Assembly (NCBI RefSeq): GCF_937906425.1
Contig: NZ_CALCYR010000175.1
Coordinates: 1-21,851 of the forward strand
Length of the DNA stretch: 21,851 nt
Origin: an uncultured Methanobrevibacter sp.
GTDB lineage: Archaea > Methanobacteriota > Methanobacteria > Methanobacteriales > Methanobacteriaceae
Direction of reading: 5' to 3'
The translations under genes were made by a program, and so were the position numbers. The notes below the pieces were generated by a model. That model did no database searches and was not told the origin of the DNA. It was given only the letters and a program-made list of their open reading frames with translations. This document shows, piece after piece, positions 14,488 to 21,851 of this stretch; position 1 is the first letter of the stretch; every line of letters starts with the position of its first letter.

Positions 14488-16638
14488 TTAGTTTAAGATT
14501 TTTTTAACTGAGCTGACTTTAATCCAAACTTTTTTAGATCTGTATTTTACTCCAATGTATCCTGGTTTTAATCTTAAGATAGGGCTGGAGTATGTTTCTC
14601 CATTGTATTCGAACATAACTGTTTGACCGTTTTTAAGTTCATATAAAGTTCCATTGATATAAACCTCTTCAATGTCATTTCTCTGTTCGTTTAAGATTAA
14701 CTGTTTTTGAGGACCTTCGCCAGGCTGTTTTTGAGGAGCAGATGATTTTCTGGAAGATCTGGCTTTGGATTTTTTATCACCTCTAAGATTTAATATCTTT
14801 TTGGTGTTTTCCTCTCTAAGCTTTTTGTCCTTTTCAGCTTTTTCAGTTTTCATATAATCTTCTTTGGTGTAGCTATTTGCATCTTTTTCGGAAGTTTCAT
14901 CAGTAACTCCTTCATAAGACTTGTCCAATTCGGAATCAATGGTTTTGTTGTAGTCCTTGTCATTGATTTCTTTATAGATATTATCTACATCTTCATTTGG
15001 TTGATTATATGCTAAATCATTTGGCTCTTCCTCATGGATAGGAGTAATTGTGATTGTGTCTCCAATTTCCTCAATGCCATTTCCAAAGTCGTGGATATAA
15101 TCATTAGGTGCTTCTACGATAGCTTCTTCAACAGGTTTTTCAGGAACTTCCTCTGAAGTGTTTCCTCCTCTGAAGTTTCTAATTGATTTGATTGCATCTC
15201 TGATTAAATCATTTCCACCAGTTTCGGTTTCATTTCCAGTGTTGAGTTTGACAAATTCATCTTCAGGACTTTCATCCTTTTTAGTCTCCTTATTCAAGAG
15301 GAGATGTAAGTCGTCATGATAAACCTCTTCTGGTTTTGGAACTTTTCTTGAAACCTTTTTAACTGTTTTAGCTTCTTCTGGTTTTTCTTCTTTAGCTTCA
15401 ACTTTTTCTGTAGTGGTTTCAGCTTTTTCTTCTTTAGTTTCTGCTTTTGTTTCAGTAGCTTTTGTTTCTTCTTCTGAAGTTTTGGTTTCTGTTTTTGTTT
15501 CAGTAGCTTTTGTTTCTTCTTCTGAAGTTTTGGTTTCTTCTTTAGGTTTTTCTTCAGTAGTTTCAACTTTTTCTTCTGAAGTTTTGGTTTCTACTTTTGG
15601 TTTTTCTTCAGTGGTTTCAACTTTTTCTTCTGAAGTTTTGGTTTCTGCTTCTGTTTTTTCTTCAGTAGCTTCGACTTTTTCTTCTTTAGCTTCTGCTTTT
15701 GCTTCAGTGGTTTCACTTTCTTCTTCAGCTTCGATTTTAGCTTCTTTTTTAGTTTCCTCTAAATCTTTAGCTGGTTGAATTGACTTAACCACTTTTACAT
15801 TTTCATCACTGTTGTCAACCACTAATTTTTGTGCAGTTTCAGAGGAAATAAATTCTTTTTGCGCTTCAGTCATTGGAACTTGGCGAGCTTTTACTTCACT
15901 TTCCTCCTTATTCACACTATTGATTGTAGCGGTGTGCTCAGGTTTGATAGGTTCTTGGAATGCCTTTACTTCCTCTTCCTTATTCATTTGAGCTTTAACT
16001 CTGTCTGGAGTTCTAGGAACCTTCCTGATTTTGGTTTCAGCCTTAGCAACTTTATTGTCAATTACTTCTCCTTCAACTACAGCTTGTTTAGGGATGTTTT
16101 TAGCAGCTGCAGCTCTTTGTCTAAGTAATTGGGCTGTTGAAACATTGCTTTTTCTTGCGTTTTCAGCTTCTTCCATTTTAACAGCTTTAACCCTTTGTTG
16201 TACAGGTCTTTTAGCTCTTTTGCCATCTTCAGCAACAGGTTCGTTATAGTAATCTACAAACAGGTCATTATTGGAATTTTCCTGTAATGTATTAGCATAA
16301 ATTTGAGCTTCACTTAAATTTGCATATTTGTCATTAGGTGAAGCCTTTCTTGTTTTTCTAATTCTTCTTGTTTTAGTTTCTTCCCCTTCAGCTCTAATTC
16401 CCCTATCTGATCTTGTTTTTCTTTCAGGGTTTTTAGGTCTTTTTCCAGACTTTCTATTTGAATCTATGTTCTTGTGTGATTCAATGCTTCTGTTGTAGTC
16501 TGAAGTTCTAAGAAACTCTTCTAGTTTTTCCTTGTCGTCGTCTTTCTCTTTGTCCTTATAATATAATTTAACGATTATAATGGCAATTATTCCAATTAAT
16601 GCAATAAGTGCCAGCAGAATCATTGTTATTTCTTTCAT
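14488..16638 (-). CDS. Membrane-anchored Lys/Glu-rich repeat protein
   Basis: A 716-residue protein. A single N-terminal hydrophobic segment (about 4-24, ILLALIALIGIIAIIIV) is followed at once by Lys-rich sequence, which by the positive-inside rule places the long remainder in the cytoplasm. Residues 1-295 are charged and probably disordered. About 297-424 is a Thr/Glu/Lys repeat region based on an 18-residue unit SEEKVETTEEKPKVETKT. An acidic middle part follows. The last 60 residues (EVYINGTLYELKNGQTVMF and on) look like a small beta-rich domain. The family is unknown; a membrane-tethered scaffold is only a guess. GGTG (16648-16645) lies six bases before the ATG at 16638; a GTG at 16647 overlaps that site and is rejected as the start. 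Plus-strand frames over the repeat region are shadows. Confidence 0.82.
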   Translation of the reverse strand: MKEITMILLALIALIGIIAIIIVKLYYKDKEKDDDKEKLEEFLRTSDYNRSIESHKNIDSNRKSGKRPKNPERKTRSDRGIRAEGEETKTRRIRKTRKASPNDKYANLSEAQIYANTLQENSNNDLFVDYYNEPVAEDGKRAKRPVQQRVKAVKMEEAENARKSNVSTAQLLRQRAAAAKNIPKQAVVEGEVIDNKVAKAETKIRKVPRTPDRVKAQMNKEEEVKAFQEPIKPEHTATINSVNKEESEVKARQVPMTEAQKEFISSETAQKLVVDNSDENVKVVKSIQPAKDLEETKKEAKIEAEEESETTEAKAEAKEEKVEATEEKTEAETKTSEEKVETTEEKPKVETKTSEEKVETTEEKPKEETKTSEEETKATETKTETKTSEEETKATETKAETKEEKAETTTEKVEAKEEKPEEAKTVKKVSRKVPKPEEVYHDDLHLLLNKETKKDESPEDEFVKLNTGNETETGGNDLIRDAIKSIRNFRGGNTSEEVPEKPVEEAIVEAPNDYIHDFGNGIEEIGDTITITPIHEEEPNDLAYNQPNEDVDNIYKEINDKDYNKTIDSELDKSYEGVTDETSEKDANSYTKEDYMKTEKAEKDKKLREENTKKILNLRGDKKSKARSSRKSSAPQKQPGEGPQKQLILNEQRNDIEEVYINGTLYELKNGQTVMFEYNGETYSSPILRLKPGYIGVKYRSKKVWIKVSSVKKILN
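15390..15760 (-). repeat. Coding tandem repeats, 54-bp unit (18 residues)
   Basis: Within the Lys/Glu-rich gene, near-identical DNA units recur. ACTTTTTCTTCTGAAG occurs at about 15567 and 15621 on the plus strand, 54 bp apart, and TTTGTTTCTTCTTCTGAAG recurs in an alternative unit at about 15461 and 15508. DNA-level identity exceeds what protein constraint alone needs, so the repeats expand by recombination or slippage and length variation between strains is likely. Confidence 0.75.
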
Positions 16639-16647
16639 CTTTTTCAC

Positions 16648-17073
16648 CGAATTAATCTTTATTTTAAAATATCGCAGTAATTTTAAATTTCTTTTAAGCC
16701 CATTTGGTTCTTAATTTTTCTTAGCTAAAAATGGATAATTTTTTGTTTTTAGATTTTTAGTTAAGTTATGGGCTAAAATAATAGTTTAAACATGTTTGCA
16801 GTAAGTTCATATCATTTTTAAAGTTTTTAATATATTAAACTATTACTGTACGATATTATTATATGTATATCTTTTTTATTTTATTTATACATTAGTTTTA
16901 ATCAGAAATTTTTAATATTTTTTCCAAATAAAATTTGTCTGATTTTTCAAATTGTAAAATTTTACTGCCTTAATAGAATATTTTATATAATATTTTCAAT
17001 AGATTATTAAATGTTAGATTCTTTTATTAATTAAAATATAATCTTTTAATTTAAACTCTTAGGAGAAGCGAAA
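16648..17073. other. Divergent promoter region between the repeat-protein gene and dapL
   Basis: No gene is seen. Both flanking genes are transcribed outward from here. A minus-strand TATA-like stretch (complement of ATTTTAAAATA, about 16661-16671) lies close to the repeat-protein start. A 14-bp palindrome TTTAATATATTAAA lies near 16826-16839, and a TATA-rich run ATTATATGTATATC follows near 16858. The dapL promoter is annotated separately. Confidence 0.5.
16981..16989 (+). promoter_or_regulatory. TATA box of dapL
   Basis: TTTTATATA preceded by AGAATA (BRE-like) lies 85 bp before the dapL ATG. A start about 25 nt downstream would give a leader of roughly 60 nt. This is one of the better TATA matches in the window. 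Confidence 0.5.
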
Positions 17074-18306
17074 ATGGTAAAAATCAATGAAAATTACTTA
17101 TTATTACAAAACAGTTATCTTTTTGTAGAAGTCAATAGGCGTGCAGCTAAATATATGGAAGAAAATCCTGACAGGGATGTTATTAAAATGGGTATTGGGG
17201 ATGTAACCAAACCTCTTGTAAAAACTGTTATTGATGCATTCAAGGATGCTGTAGATGAAATGGCAGATGGTGAAACATTTATGGGTTACGGTCCTGAACA
17301 AGGATATGACTTCTTGGCTGAAGCCATCATTAAAAACGATTTCAACAAGTATGGGGTAGATCTTGATGTGGATGAGGTCTTTATCTCTGACGGTGCAAAA
17401 TGTGATACAGGTAACATTCAGGAAATCTTTGACTTGGACAATGTGATTGCAGTGACAGACCCTGTTTATCCTGTATATGTTGATACAAATGTAATGGCTG
17501 GAAGATCCGGTCAAATCAAGGATGACGGAATGTATGAAAACATTGTATATCTTCCATGTACAGAGGAAAATGATTTCGTTCCTGAACTACCAAGTGAGGA
17601 TGTTGATTTAATCTATCTCTGTTTCCCAAACAACCCTACTGGAACTACCTTGACAAAGGACCAATTAGCTAAATTCGTTGAATACGCTAAGGAAAATGAT
17701 GCATTAATCTTATTTGATGCTGCATATGAAGTCTTCATCACAGAAGATGATGTGCCTCACAGCATCTATGAAATTGAAGGTGCAAAGGAAGTTGCTATCG
17801 AATTTAGAAGCTTTTCCAAGACTGCAGGATTTACAGGTACCCGTTGTGCATATACCGTTGTTCCTAAGGAAATTAAAATCAAGGATTCAGAAGGTGTTGA
17901 ACAATCTGTAAACGCATTATGGAACAGAAGACAAACCACAAAATTCAATGGTGTATCCTACCCTGTTCAAAAGGCTGCTGAAGCTGTTTTCACTGAAGAA
18001 GGCCAAAAGGAAATCATGGAAAACATTGAATACTATCTTGAAAATGCCAGAATCATTCGTGAAAGCCTTTCAGATATTGGATTAAATGTTTACGGAGGAG
18101 TAAATTCCCCTTACATTTGGGTAAAAACTCCTAATGATATGGAATCCTGGGACTTCTTTGACTTGCTCCTTGAAGAGGCCAATATCGTTGGTACTCCAGG
18201 TTCAGGATTCGGTCCTAGTGGAGAAGGTTATTTAAGATTAACAGCTTTCAATACCTTGGAAAATACAAAAGAAGCTATGTCAAGAATTTCTAAATTATCT
18301 TTTTAA
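17074..18306 (+). CDS. dapL: LL-diaminopimelate aminotransferase
   Basis: A PLP enzyme that converts tetrahydrodipicolinate directly to LL-diaminopimelate with glutamate as amino donor, a short cut in lysine synthesis known from plants, chlamydiae and methanogens. In Methanobacteriales, lysine is also needed for pseudomurein. The 410 residues match the family length. Visible fold-type I features are PNNPTG at 185-190, DAAYE with D215 and Y218, and the Schiff-base lysine K249 in SFSKTAGFTGTR, plus MGIGDVTKPL near the N-terminus typical of DapL. AGGAG (17061-17065) precedes the ATG by eight bases. The small DUF6882-like gene begins 41 bp after the stop and may be co-transcribed, without an evident metabolic link. 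Confidence 0.95.
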   Translation: MVKINENYLLLQNSYLFVEVNRRAAKYMEENPDRDVIKMGIGDVTKPLVKTVIDAFKDAVDEMADGETFMGYGPEQGYDFLAEAIIKNDFNKYGVDLDVDEVFISDGAKCDTGNIQEIFDLDNVIAVTDPVYPVYVDTNVMAGRSGQIKDDGMYENIVYLPCTEENDFVPELPSEDVDLIYLCFPNNPTGTTLTKDQLAKFVEYAKENDALILFDAAYEVFITEDDVPHSIYEIEGAKEVAIEFRSFSKTAGFTGTRCAYTVVPKEIKIKDSEGVEQSVNALWNRRQTTKFNGVSYPVQKAAEAVFTEEGQKEIMENIEYYLENARIIRESLSDIGLNVYGGVNSPYIWVKTPNDMESWDFFDLLLEEANIVGTPGSGFGPSGEGYLRLTAFNTLENTKEAMSRISKLSF

Positions 18307-18347
18307 TTTAGATTCTTAATTTTTATTTTAATTTATTAGGTGATATG

Positions 18348-19028
18348 ATGGAAGGCAATTTTGATCTTGTTAATGAGACTGACGGTTTACAGGATATTTT
18401 TTCAAAATATGGTGCTCTTGCTTTAGAGAAACAGGACAAGTTTTCCAAACTTGTAGGCCAAGCTGAACCTGAATTGGACATTGAAGGGGGAATTGTAAAA
18501 TTTGATGATATGGAATTTCCTGTTCAATTGTTAGGTTTTCTGAATCCTGATGAGTTTACTTGGTCCTGGGCTTGGGACAATGAGGAAATCGGTTTTCCAG
18601 AGGAACTTATTGAAGAGGCAAAAAATGTTAATGAATTCGGTAAAAAGCAAAATATTTCCCAATTGACTGAAAGCATGTTTGCAGCCAGCTTTGAAGAGGC
18701 TCATATTTTAGCAATGACTATCTCTGCATTATTTGAGGATGATGCATATTGCGCTGTCAATTATGGAGGTTTTGTTTTCTTTGTAACCGTAAAATCAGGA
18801 GATATTCCTTCATCTAACAGTCCTGAGGAATTTGCAAATGTATTCAATGACTTCCATCGTAGATTTGAGGTAAATCATCTCACTGCATTAGAATCCTATT
18901 CCTATTTGAAAGGATATGAATATAAGTTCAGGGATGATTTCGCATTGGTTAAGGTCGGTGATGACAGGGTCATTATCGGTTTGACTGAAAGAAGAAATAT
19001 TCAATCAATCAAGGTTCTTAGAGCTTAG
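18348..19028 (+). CDS. DUF6882-like protein
   Basis: A 226-residue acidic, soluble protein. The central segment GFLNPDEFTWSWAWDNE, followed later by the well-spaced helices of FAASFEEAHILAMTISALF, matches my recollection of DUF6882, in which an uncharged TWxWAW motif is diagnostic. This is a family call by eye. Function is unknown. AGGTGAT (18338-18344) touches the first of two ATG codons. Other genes here leave three bases after GGTGAT, which points to the second ATG at 18348. It lies 41 bp after dapL and is followed within 90 bp by a second small acidic gene, as the first of four such genes in a row. Confidence 0.72.
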   Translation: MEGNFDLVNETDGLQDIFSKYGALALEKQDKFSKLVGQAEPELDIEGGIVKFDDMEFPVQLLGFLNPDEFTWSWAWDNEEIGFPEELIEEAKNVNEFGKKQNISQLTESMFAASFEEAHILAMTISALFEDDAYCAVNYGGFVFFVTVKSGDIPSSNSPEEFANVFNDFHRRFEVNHLTALESYSYLKGYEYKFRDDFALVKVGDDRVIIGLTERRNIQSIKVLRA

Positions 19029-19114
19029 CTTGATTGATTTTTATTTTTTATAATCCTTTTTTTATTTTTTCCTTTCTCTTTTTTCTTGTTTTATTTTTAA
19101 GATTTGGTGATATT

Positions 19115-19732
19115 ATGGATAAGGAATTGTTGGACGAGCTTAATTATGAGATTCAATTGCTTTTGAAGTTTGGTTTTTATTCAGATGATGAAATTTTGGA
19201 AATTATCGATGATGAATTTATAGAAGAGAATTTAAGTGAAGAGTCCATATCCAAGGTATTTTTTGAAAATAAAAAGAATTTTGAAGAGTTTGAGAATGAT
19301 TCAGAAGACTTTGGGAAATTGGAGGAAGCCTTTTTGGAGCTTTCCGGAAATAAGATATTGACAATCCATAATGCAGGATATGATATTGAGGAAGGAATTC
19401 AGGATGCCTTTGAATTGTTTGTTCATCTAAGAAACAATAAGATTGATGTTGATGGATTTGCATTTTACAGTTTTGAGGACATTGAATCAGCTATTGAGGA
19501 GGAATCATTGAAAATAGCATTCGGTGACTTTGAATATGATGAAAAGAAAGGTCTTGAGATTGGAAAGAGAGTTGCAAATGCTCTTAAAAGTGCTGGATTT
19601 GACCTGTCTTGGAATGAATCAATAGATGAAAGGATAATTATTAATGATTTTAAGTGGGAAAAGGCCTATTCTGGAAAGGAATATTCAATGGACGGAGCAC
19701 TTGAAACTTATATTGAATTGAACAAGGAATAA
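19115..19732 (+). CDS. DUF6891-like protein
   Basis: A 205-residue, very acidic soluble protein. The order of motifs fits my memory of DUF6891: a helical N-terminus, then ILTIHNAGYDIEEG, GFAFYSFEDIESAIEE, LKIAFGDFEY and IGKRVANALKSAGFDLSWN, ending with a Trp-containing IINDFKWEKAY. The assignment is by eye. The frame is open back to 19034, but that extension is Phe-rich spacer translation; GGTGAT (19106-19111), three bases before the ATG at 19115, decides the start. Function is unknown. DUF6882- and DUF6891-like proteins side by side, both with one-domain plans, recall immunity-type or stress-inducible small proteins, but nothing in the sequence proves it. Confidence 0.72.
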   Translation: MDKELLDELNYEIQLLLKFGFYSDDEILEIIDDEFIEENLSEESISKVFFENKKNFEEFENDSEDFGKLEEAFLELSGNKILTIHNAGYDIEEGIQDAFELFVHLRNNKIDVDGFAFYSFEDIESAIEEESLKIAFGDFEYDEKKGLEIGKRVANALKSAGFDLSWNESIDERIIINDFKWEKAYSGKEYSMDGALETYIELNKE

Positions 19733-19908
19733 ATTTGATTAAGGATTATTTTTATTTTAATTCATTTTTTTAATTTAAAAAAAGAATTTCTGATTTTTAA
19801 TAGTATTTAATTCTTATTTTAACTTTAAATGGTTTTTTATTAGTATTTTCATGTTTATATTTTATTTTAAATCCGGAAATTATTGAAAGTCTTATTTTGG
19901 GGAATTTA

Positions 19909-20577
19909 ATGAATAAAAGGTCTAAGGAAATTATAGAGGATGCTTTTTCTCAAGGCAAGTGGACCTGGCTTGAAATCGACAGCAATTCAGATTCATTGTA
20001 TCTTGAGTTTGAAAAACTTAGATTCATCAGCCGCCTTGTAATCAATCAGCTTTATGATTTAAGCAATACTAACTATGAACAGGATCATAGAGGAGAATTG
20101 GCTATTCGTTTTGGTCAAAATCTTTATTTTTTCCTTTTTTACAATGAAACTGAAGATCTGGACTTTTTGGATTTGGATAATGAATATCTGGAAAGATTAT
20201 TGTCTGGTGATGAGAAGATCACTGATGAGAATTCCTACTTTTTTAAAAACTTTGAACTTGATGTTAAAAACTTCAAATTTCAGGATTTGGAACTTAAGAT
20301 GGATTTAATCCGCAGATTTAAAAACAGGAAGGTTTTAATCGACAGCAGTCAAAATCAGAATTATGACTTTTTCCTATGCTTTGAATGTGAAAATATTGCT
20401 GCAATTCTGGGAGGGGACATGATCAATTTCTTCAATGATTATGATGCCTTGAATGATGACGAGATAAAAAGAATTTCAAACAATTGGTATATGTATTATA
20501 TGGATTACTGGAATAAGAAAGGAAGCGAAAAGGAGTATGAATTGGACTTGCTTTGTGAAGAGATTCCTTTAAAGTAA
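19909..20577 (+). CDS. Hypothetical small acidic protein
   Basis: A 222-residue soluble protein that I do not recognise. It starts MNKRSKEIIEDAFSQGKW and has several aromatic-rich strands (WTWLEIDSN, LYFFLFYNE, YDFFLCFECENIAAILGG) and a Trp/Tyr-rich C-terminal helix (NNWYMYYMDYWNKKG). The mixed alpha/beta pattern and length resemble single-domain immunity-like proteins, but this is only an impression. An upstream in-frame TTG (19897) overlaps the Shine-Dalgarno GGGG (19899-19902), so the ATG at 19909 is the start. It lies 176 bp after the DUF6891-like gene. The intervening spacer is T-rich with no clear promoter other than AT-rich sequence near 19855-19868. Confidence 0.75.
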   Translation: MNKRSKEIIEDAFSQGKWTWLEIDSNSDSLYLEFEKLRFISRLVINQLYDLSNTNYEQDHRGELAIRFGQNLYFFLFYNETEDLDFLDLDNEYLERLLSGDEKITDENSYFFKNFELDVKNFKFQDLELKMDLIRRFKNRKVLIDSSQNQNYDFFLCFECENIAAILGGDMINFFNDYDALNDDEIKRISNNWYMYYMDYWNKKGSEKEYELDLLCEEIPLK

Positions 20578-20699
20578 TAGTTTCGATTTGATATAAAGTT
20601 TATTTAATTTTTCTTTGATTTTTATTTATTTTTTAATTAAATTATTATTAAATTTTTATTTAGTTTTTATTTGATTTTTATTTGTGATTTGGTGTATTT

Positions 20700-21242
20700 A
20701 TGAAGGCTTTAGAACCGGGATATAATTATTTTGATGAAAATTCCTACTTTTTTGGAGAGGTTCCACATCAAAGAGCTATTGAAATAGCTGATTATGAGTT
20801 CTTTTGGAACACTCTTGATGAATTGGCTCCTTTTGGTAGTGAAGAGTCATATTTGGCATTTTCAGAACTTTGTGACTGGTTAATTGACAACCCGAATACT
20901 CCAATAATTGAATGTTTCAGATGGATTTTAGATTCATGGGACATTAAGATAGAGGATTTTAACGATTCGGTTATTGAGAATGAGAATATATTGAAGATAA
21001 TCTATGATCTTGATTTTAATGATGATTTGATGATGCTTGATTATACAATCATAAGCACTGGTTTTGGACAATTGATTCTTGAGGGAAAAATAGATTTGGA
21101 TGTAAAAAACATTATTCAATTGTCTATTTTACGTCAAATGAATTCCTATGTTTTAGACGCTTCTTTAGGAGACAATACTGACTGGAAATACGAAAGGTAC
21201 ATGTATCTTCAAAAGTTATTGGACATTCTTGAAGATGCTTGA
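20700..21242 (+). CDS. Hypothetical protein with FW...PFGSEE motif
   Basis: A 180-residue acidic protein. It begins with EPGYNYFDENSYFFGE, followed by EFFWNTLDELAPFGSEESY and AFSELCDWLIDNPNTPIIEC. The FW-x8-PFGS-[ED]-E run, followed by a Trp helix and N-P-x-x-P, reminds me of a family of short bacterial proteins with a PFGSDEG motif, but I cannot name it. The remainder is helical with no membrane segment. GGTG (20691-20694) five bases before the ATG supports the start. It is the last of the four small genes before the MarR-type regulator, and the only one whose 3' flank is a pure T-tract terminator. Confidence 0.72.
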   Translation: MKALEPGYNYFDENSYFFGEVPHQRAIEIADYEFFWNTLDELAPFGSEESYLAFSELCDWLIDNPNTPIIECFRWILDSWDIKIEDFNDSVIENENILKIIYDLDFNDDLMMLDYTIISTGFGQLILEGKIDLDVKNIIQLSILRQMNSYVLDASLGDNTDWKYERYMYLQKLLDILEDA

Positions 21243-21258
21243 CTTTTTAATTATTATT

Positions 21259-21307
21259 GTTTTTTTTATTTTTTTTAATTTTTTTAATTTTTTTAGTTTT
21301 TTTAGTT
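21259..21307 (+). terminator. Multiple T-tracts after the small-gene run
   Basis: Five or six runs of six to nine T separated by AA or AG, with a period of about nine to ten bases, occupy 21259-21307. This is the classical archaeal oligo-T terminator form. It separates the hypothetical gene from the MarR-type gene. Confidence 0.6.
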
Positions 21308-21350
21308 TATATTATTAATTGAATTTTATTCATTGCTTGAGGTGTTTTAA

Positions 21351-21824
21351 ATGACTGGTTTGGATTTTGATGAGGAGAGTATCGTATTAACTCCATTTAT
21401 TCTTTATATTGATTATATTAACCTCCAATTTAACAATTATCTGAAGAAAAACTTTAAGGAAATCACTCCAAGGGATTTTACTTATTTGGTAAATATCTTT
21501 TATCATGAAAACATTTCCCAAAGGGAGTTGGCTGAACTTTTACATGTTTCAGAGTCTAATGTTGCCCAGATTATTAAAAGGTTGGAGAAAAATGATTTGG
21601 TCTTTAGAGTTCCTGATGAAAGGAATAAAAGTAGAAAAATCATTAATTTAACTGAAAAGGGTAAAAAGATTTATTTTAAGTTACTCAGACTTATTTTTGT
21701 AGAGGAATATAAGTTTTTTAGCAATTATGACTCTGAAGAGGTTGATAAATTTAAGCATATGATTTATGATTATTCCAATAGGGCTGTTGAAAATGCTTTG
21801 TATTTAAATTCAGATGAGGATTAA
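21351..21824 (+). CDS. MarR-family transcriptional regulator
   Basis: A 157-residue winged helix-turn-helix regulator. The N-terminal helices (1-50) and the C-terminal helix (105-150) would form the dimer interface. The helix-turn-helix is at about 55-78 (ISQRELAELLHVSESNVAQI, recognition helix from S67), followed by the wing with DERNKSRK (89-96) and INLTEKGKK, the typical MarR arrangement. MarR proteins are mostly repressors of stress, efflux or redox genes released by small phenolic or oxidant ligands. The ligand and targets are not evident here. GAGGTG (21339-21344) lies six bases before the ATG. The window ends 27 bases after the stop, so any adjacent target gene is not visible. No MarR-type dyad is seen directly upstream. 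Confidence 0.92.
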   Translation: MTGLDFDEESIVLTPFILYIDYINLQFNNYLKKNFKEITPRDFTYLVNIFYHENISQRELAELLHVSESNVAQIIKRLEKNDLVFRVPDERNKSRKIINLTEKGKKIYFKLLRLIFVEEYKFFSNYDSEEVDKFKHMIYDYSNRAVENALYLNSDED

Positions 21825-21851
21825 TATTATTGTATTTTTACTTTTTTACCT

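Noticed and set aside
15413..15778. Plus-strand Ser/Val-rich open frame opposite the repeat-protein gene
   Set aside because: It is the mirror of the Lys/Glu-rich repeats; there is no ribosome binding site, and codon periodicity belongs to the minus strand.
19034..19114. N-terminal Phe-rich extension of the DUF6891-like protein as a signal peptide
   Set aside because: It is translation of a T-rich spacer from a TTG; GGTGAT three bases before the ATG at 19115 marks the real start.
20934..21119. Minus-strand frame of 61 codons inside the PFGSEE-motif gene
   Set aside because: Shadow frame with no ribosome binding site; the plus-strand frame has a clear start site and coding pattern.

Overview
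The window looks like chromosomal DNA of a methanogenic archaeon of the order Methanobacteriales, most likely Methanobrevibacter. This is inferred from the archaeal-type glutamyl-tRNA synthetase, the LL-diaminopimelate aminotransferase, the manganese-dependent pyrophosphatase, GGTG/AGGTGAT ribosome binding sites, TTTATATA-like TATA boxes, and very AT-rich, T-heavy spacers (roughly 10% G+C in places) between genes of ordinary composition. No tools were run; family names rest on motifs read by eye.

Layout. 1-3630: plus-strand genes for manganese-dependent pyrophosphatase, a tail-anchored zinc-ribbon protein, an acidic hypothetical and an aldo/keto reductase carrying two iron-sulphur cysteine clusters. 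3631-7439: minus-strand genes for two paralogous SAM methyltransferases, a helical hypothetical and a small FMN-binding (pyridoxamine-phosphate-oxidase-like) protein. 6044-7028 and 7440-9313 have no convincing protein gene. 9314-10984: gltX. 11449-13322: three small minus-strand genes (zinc ribbon; helix-turn-helix-like with no normal start codon; zinc ribbons plus TPR). 13323-14487 is non-coding. 14488-16638: a membrane-anchored, Lys/Glu-rich repeat protein. 17074-21824: dapL, a run of four small acidic proteins (two resembling DUF6882 and DUF6891, two unrecognised), and a MarR-type regulator.

The most interesting signals lie in the spacers. At 7710-7816 and 8595-8702 the same promoter-like cassette occurs twice: three direct repeats at an exact 21-bp period, with the third repeat exactly 55 bp before a TATA-like box. 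Neither copy precedes a convincing protein gene. In both cases the predicted transcript begins with a hairpin, and the second folds into two stable hairpins, so I propose a pair of regulated small RNAs. A second candidate structured RNA is a 45% G+C island directly after gltX. A third area (13547-13820) holds a cluster of ATTACT/AGTAAT boxes, a perfect 18-bp palindrome and a TATA-like box flanked by an inverted repeat.

Many spacers also hold short tandem arrays (period about 38-56 bp), each with its own unit sequence, and the Lys/Glu-rich protein gene holds a coding array of 54 bp. The run of small acidic proteins after dapL resembles, in layout only, an array of immunity proteins.
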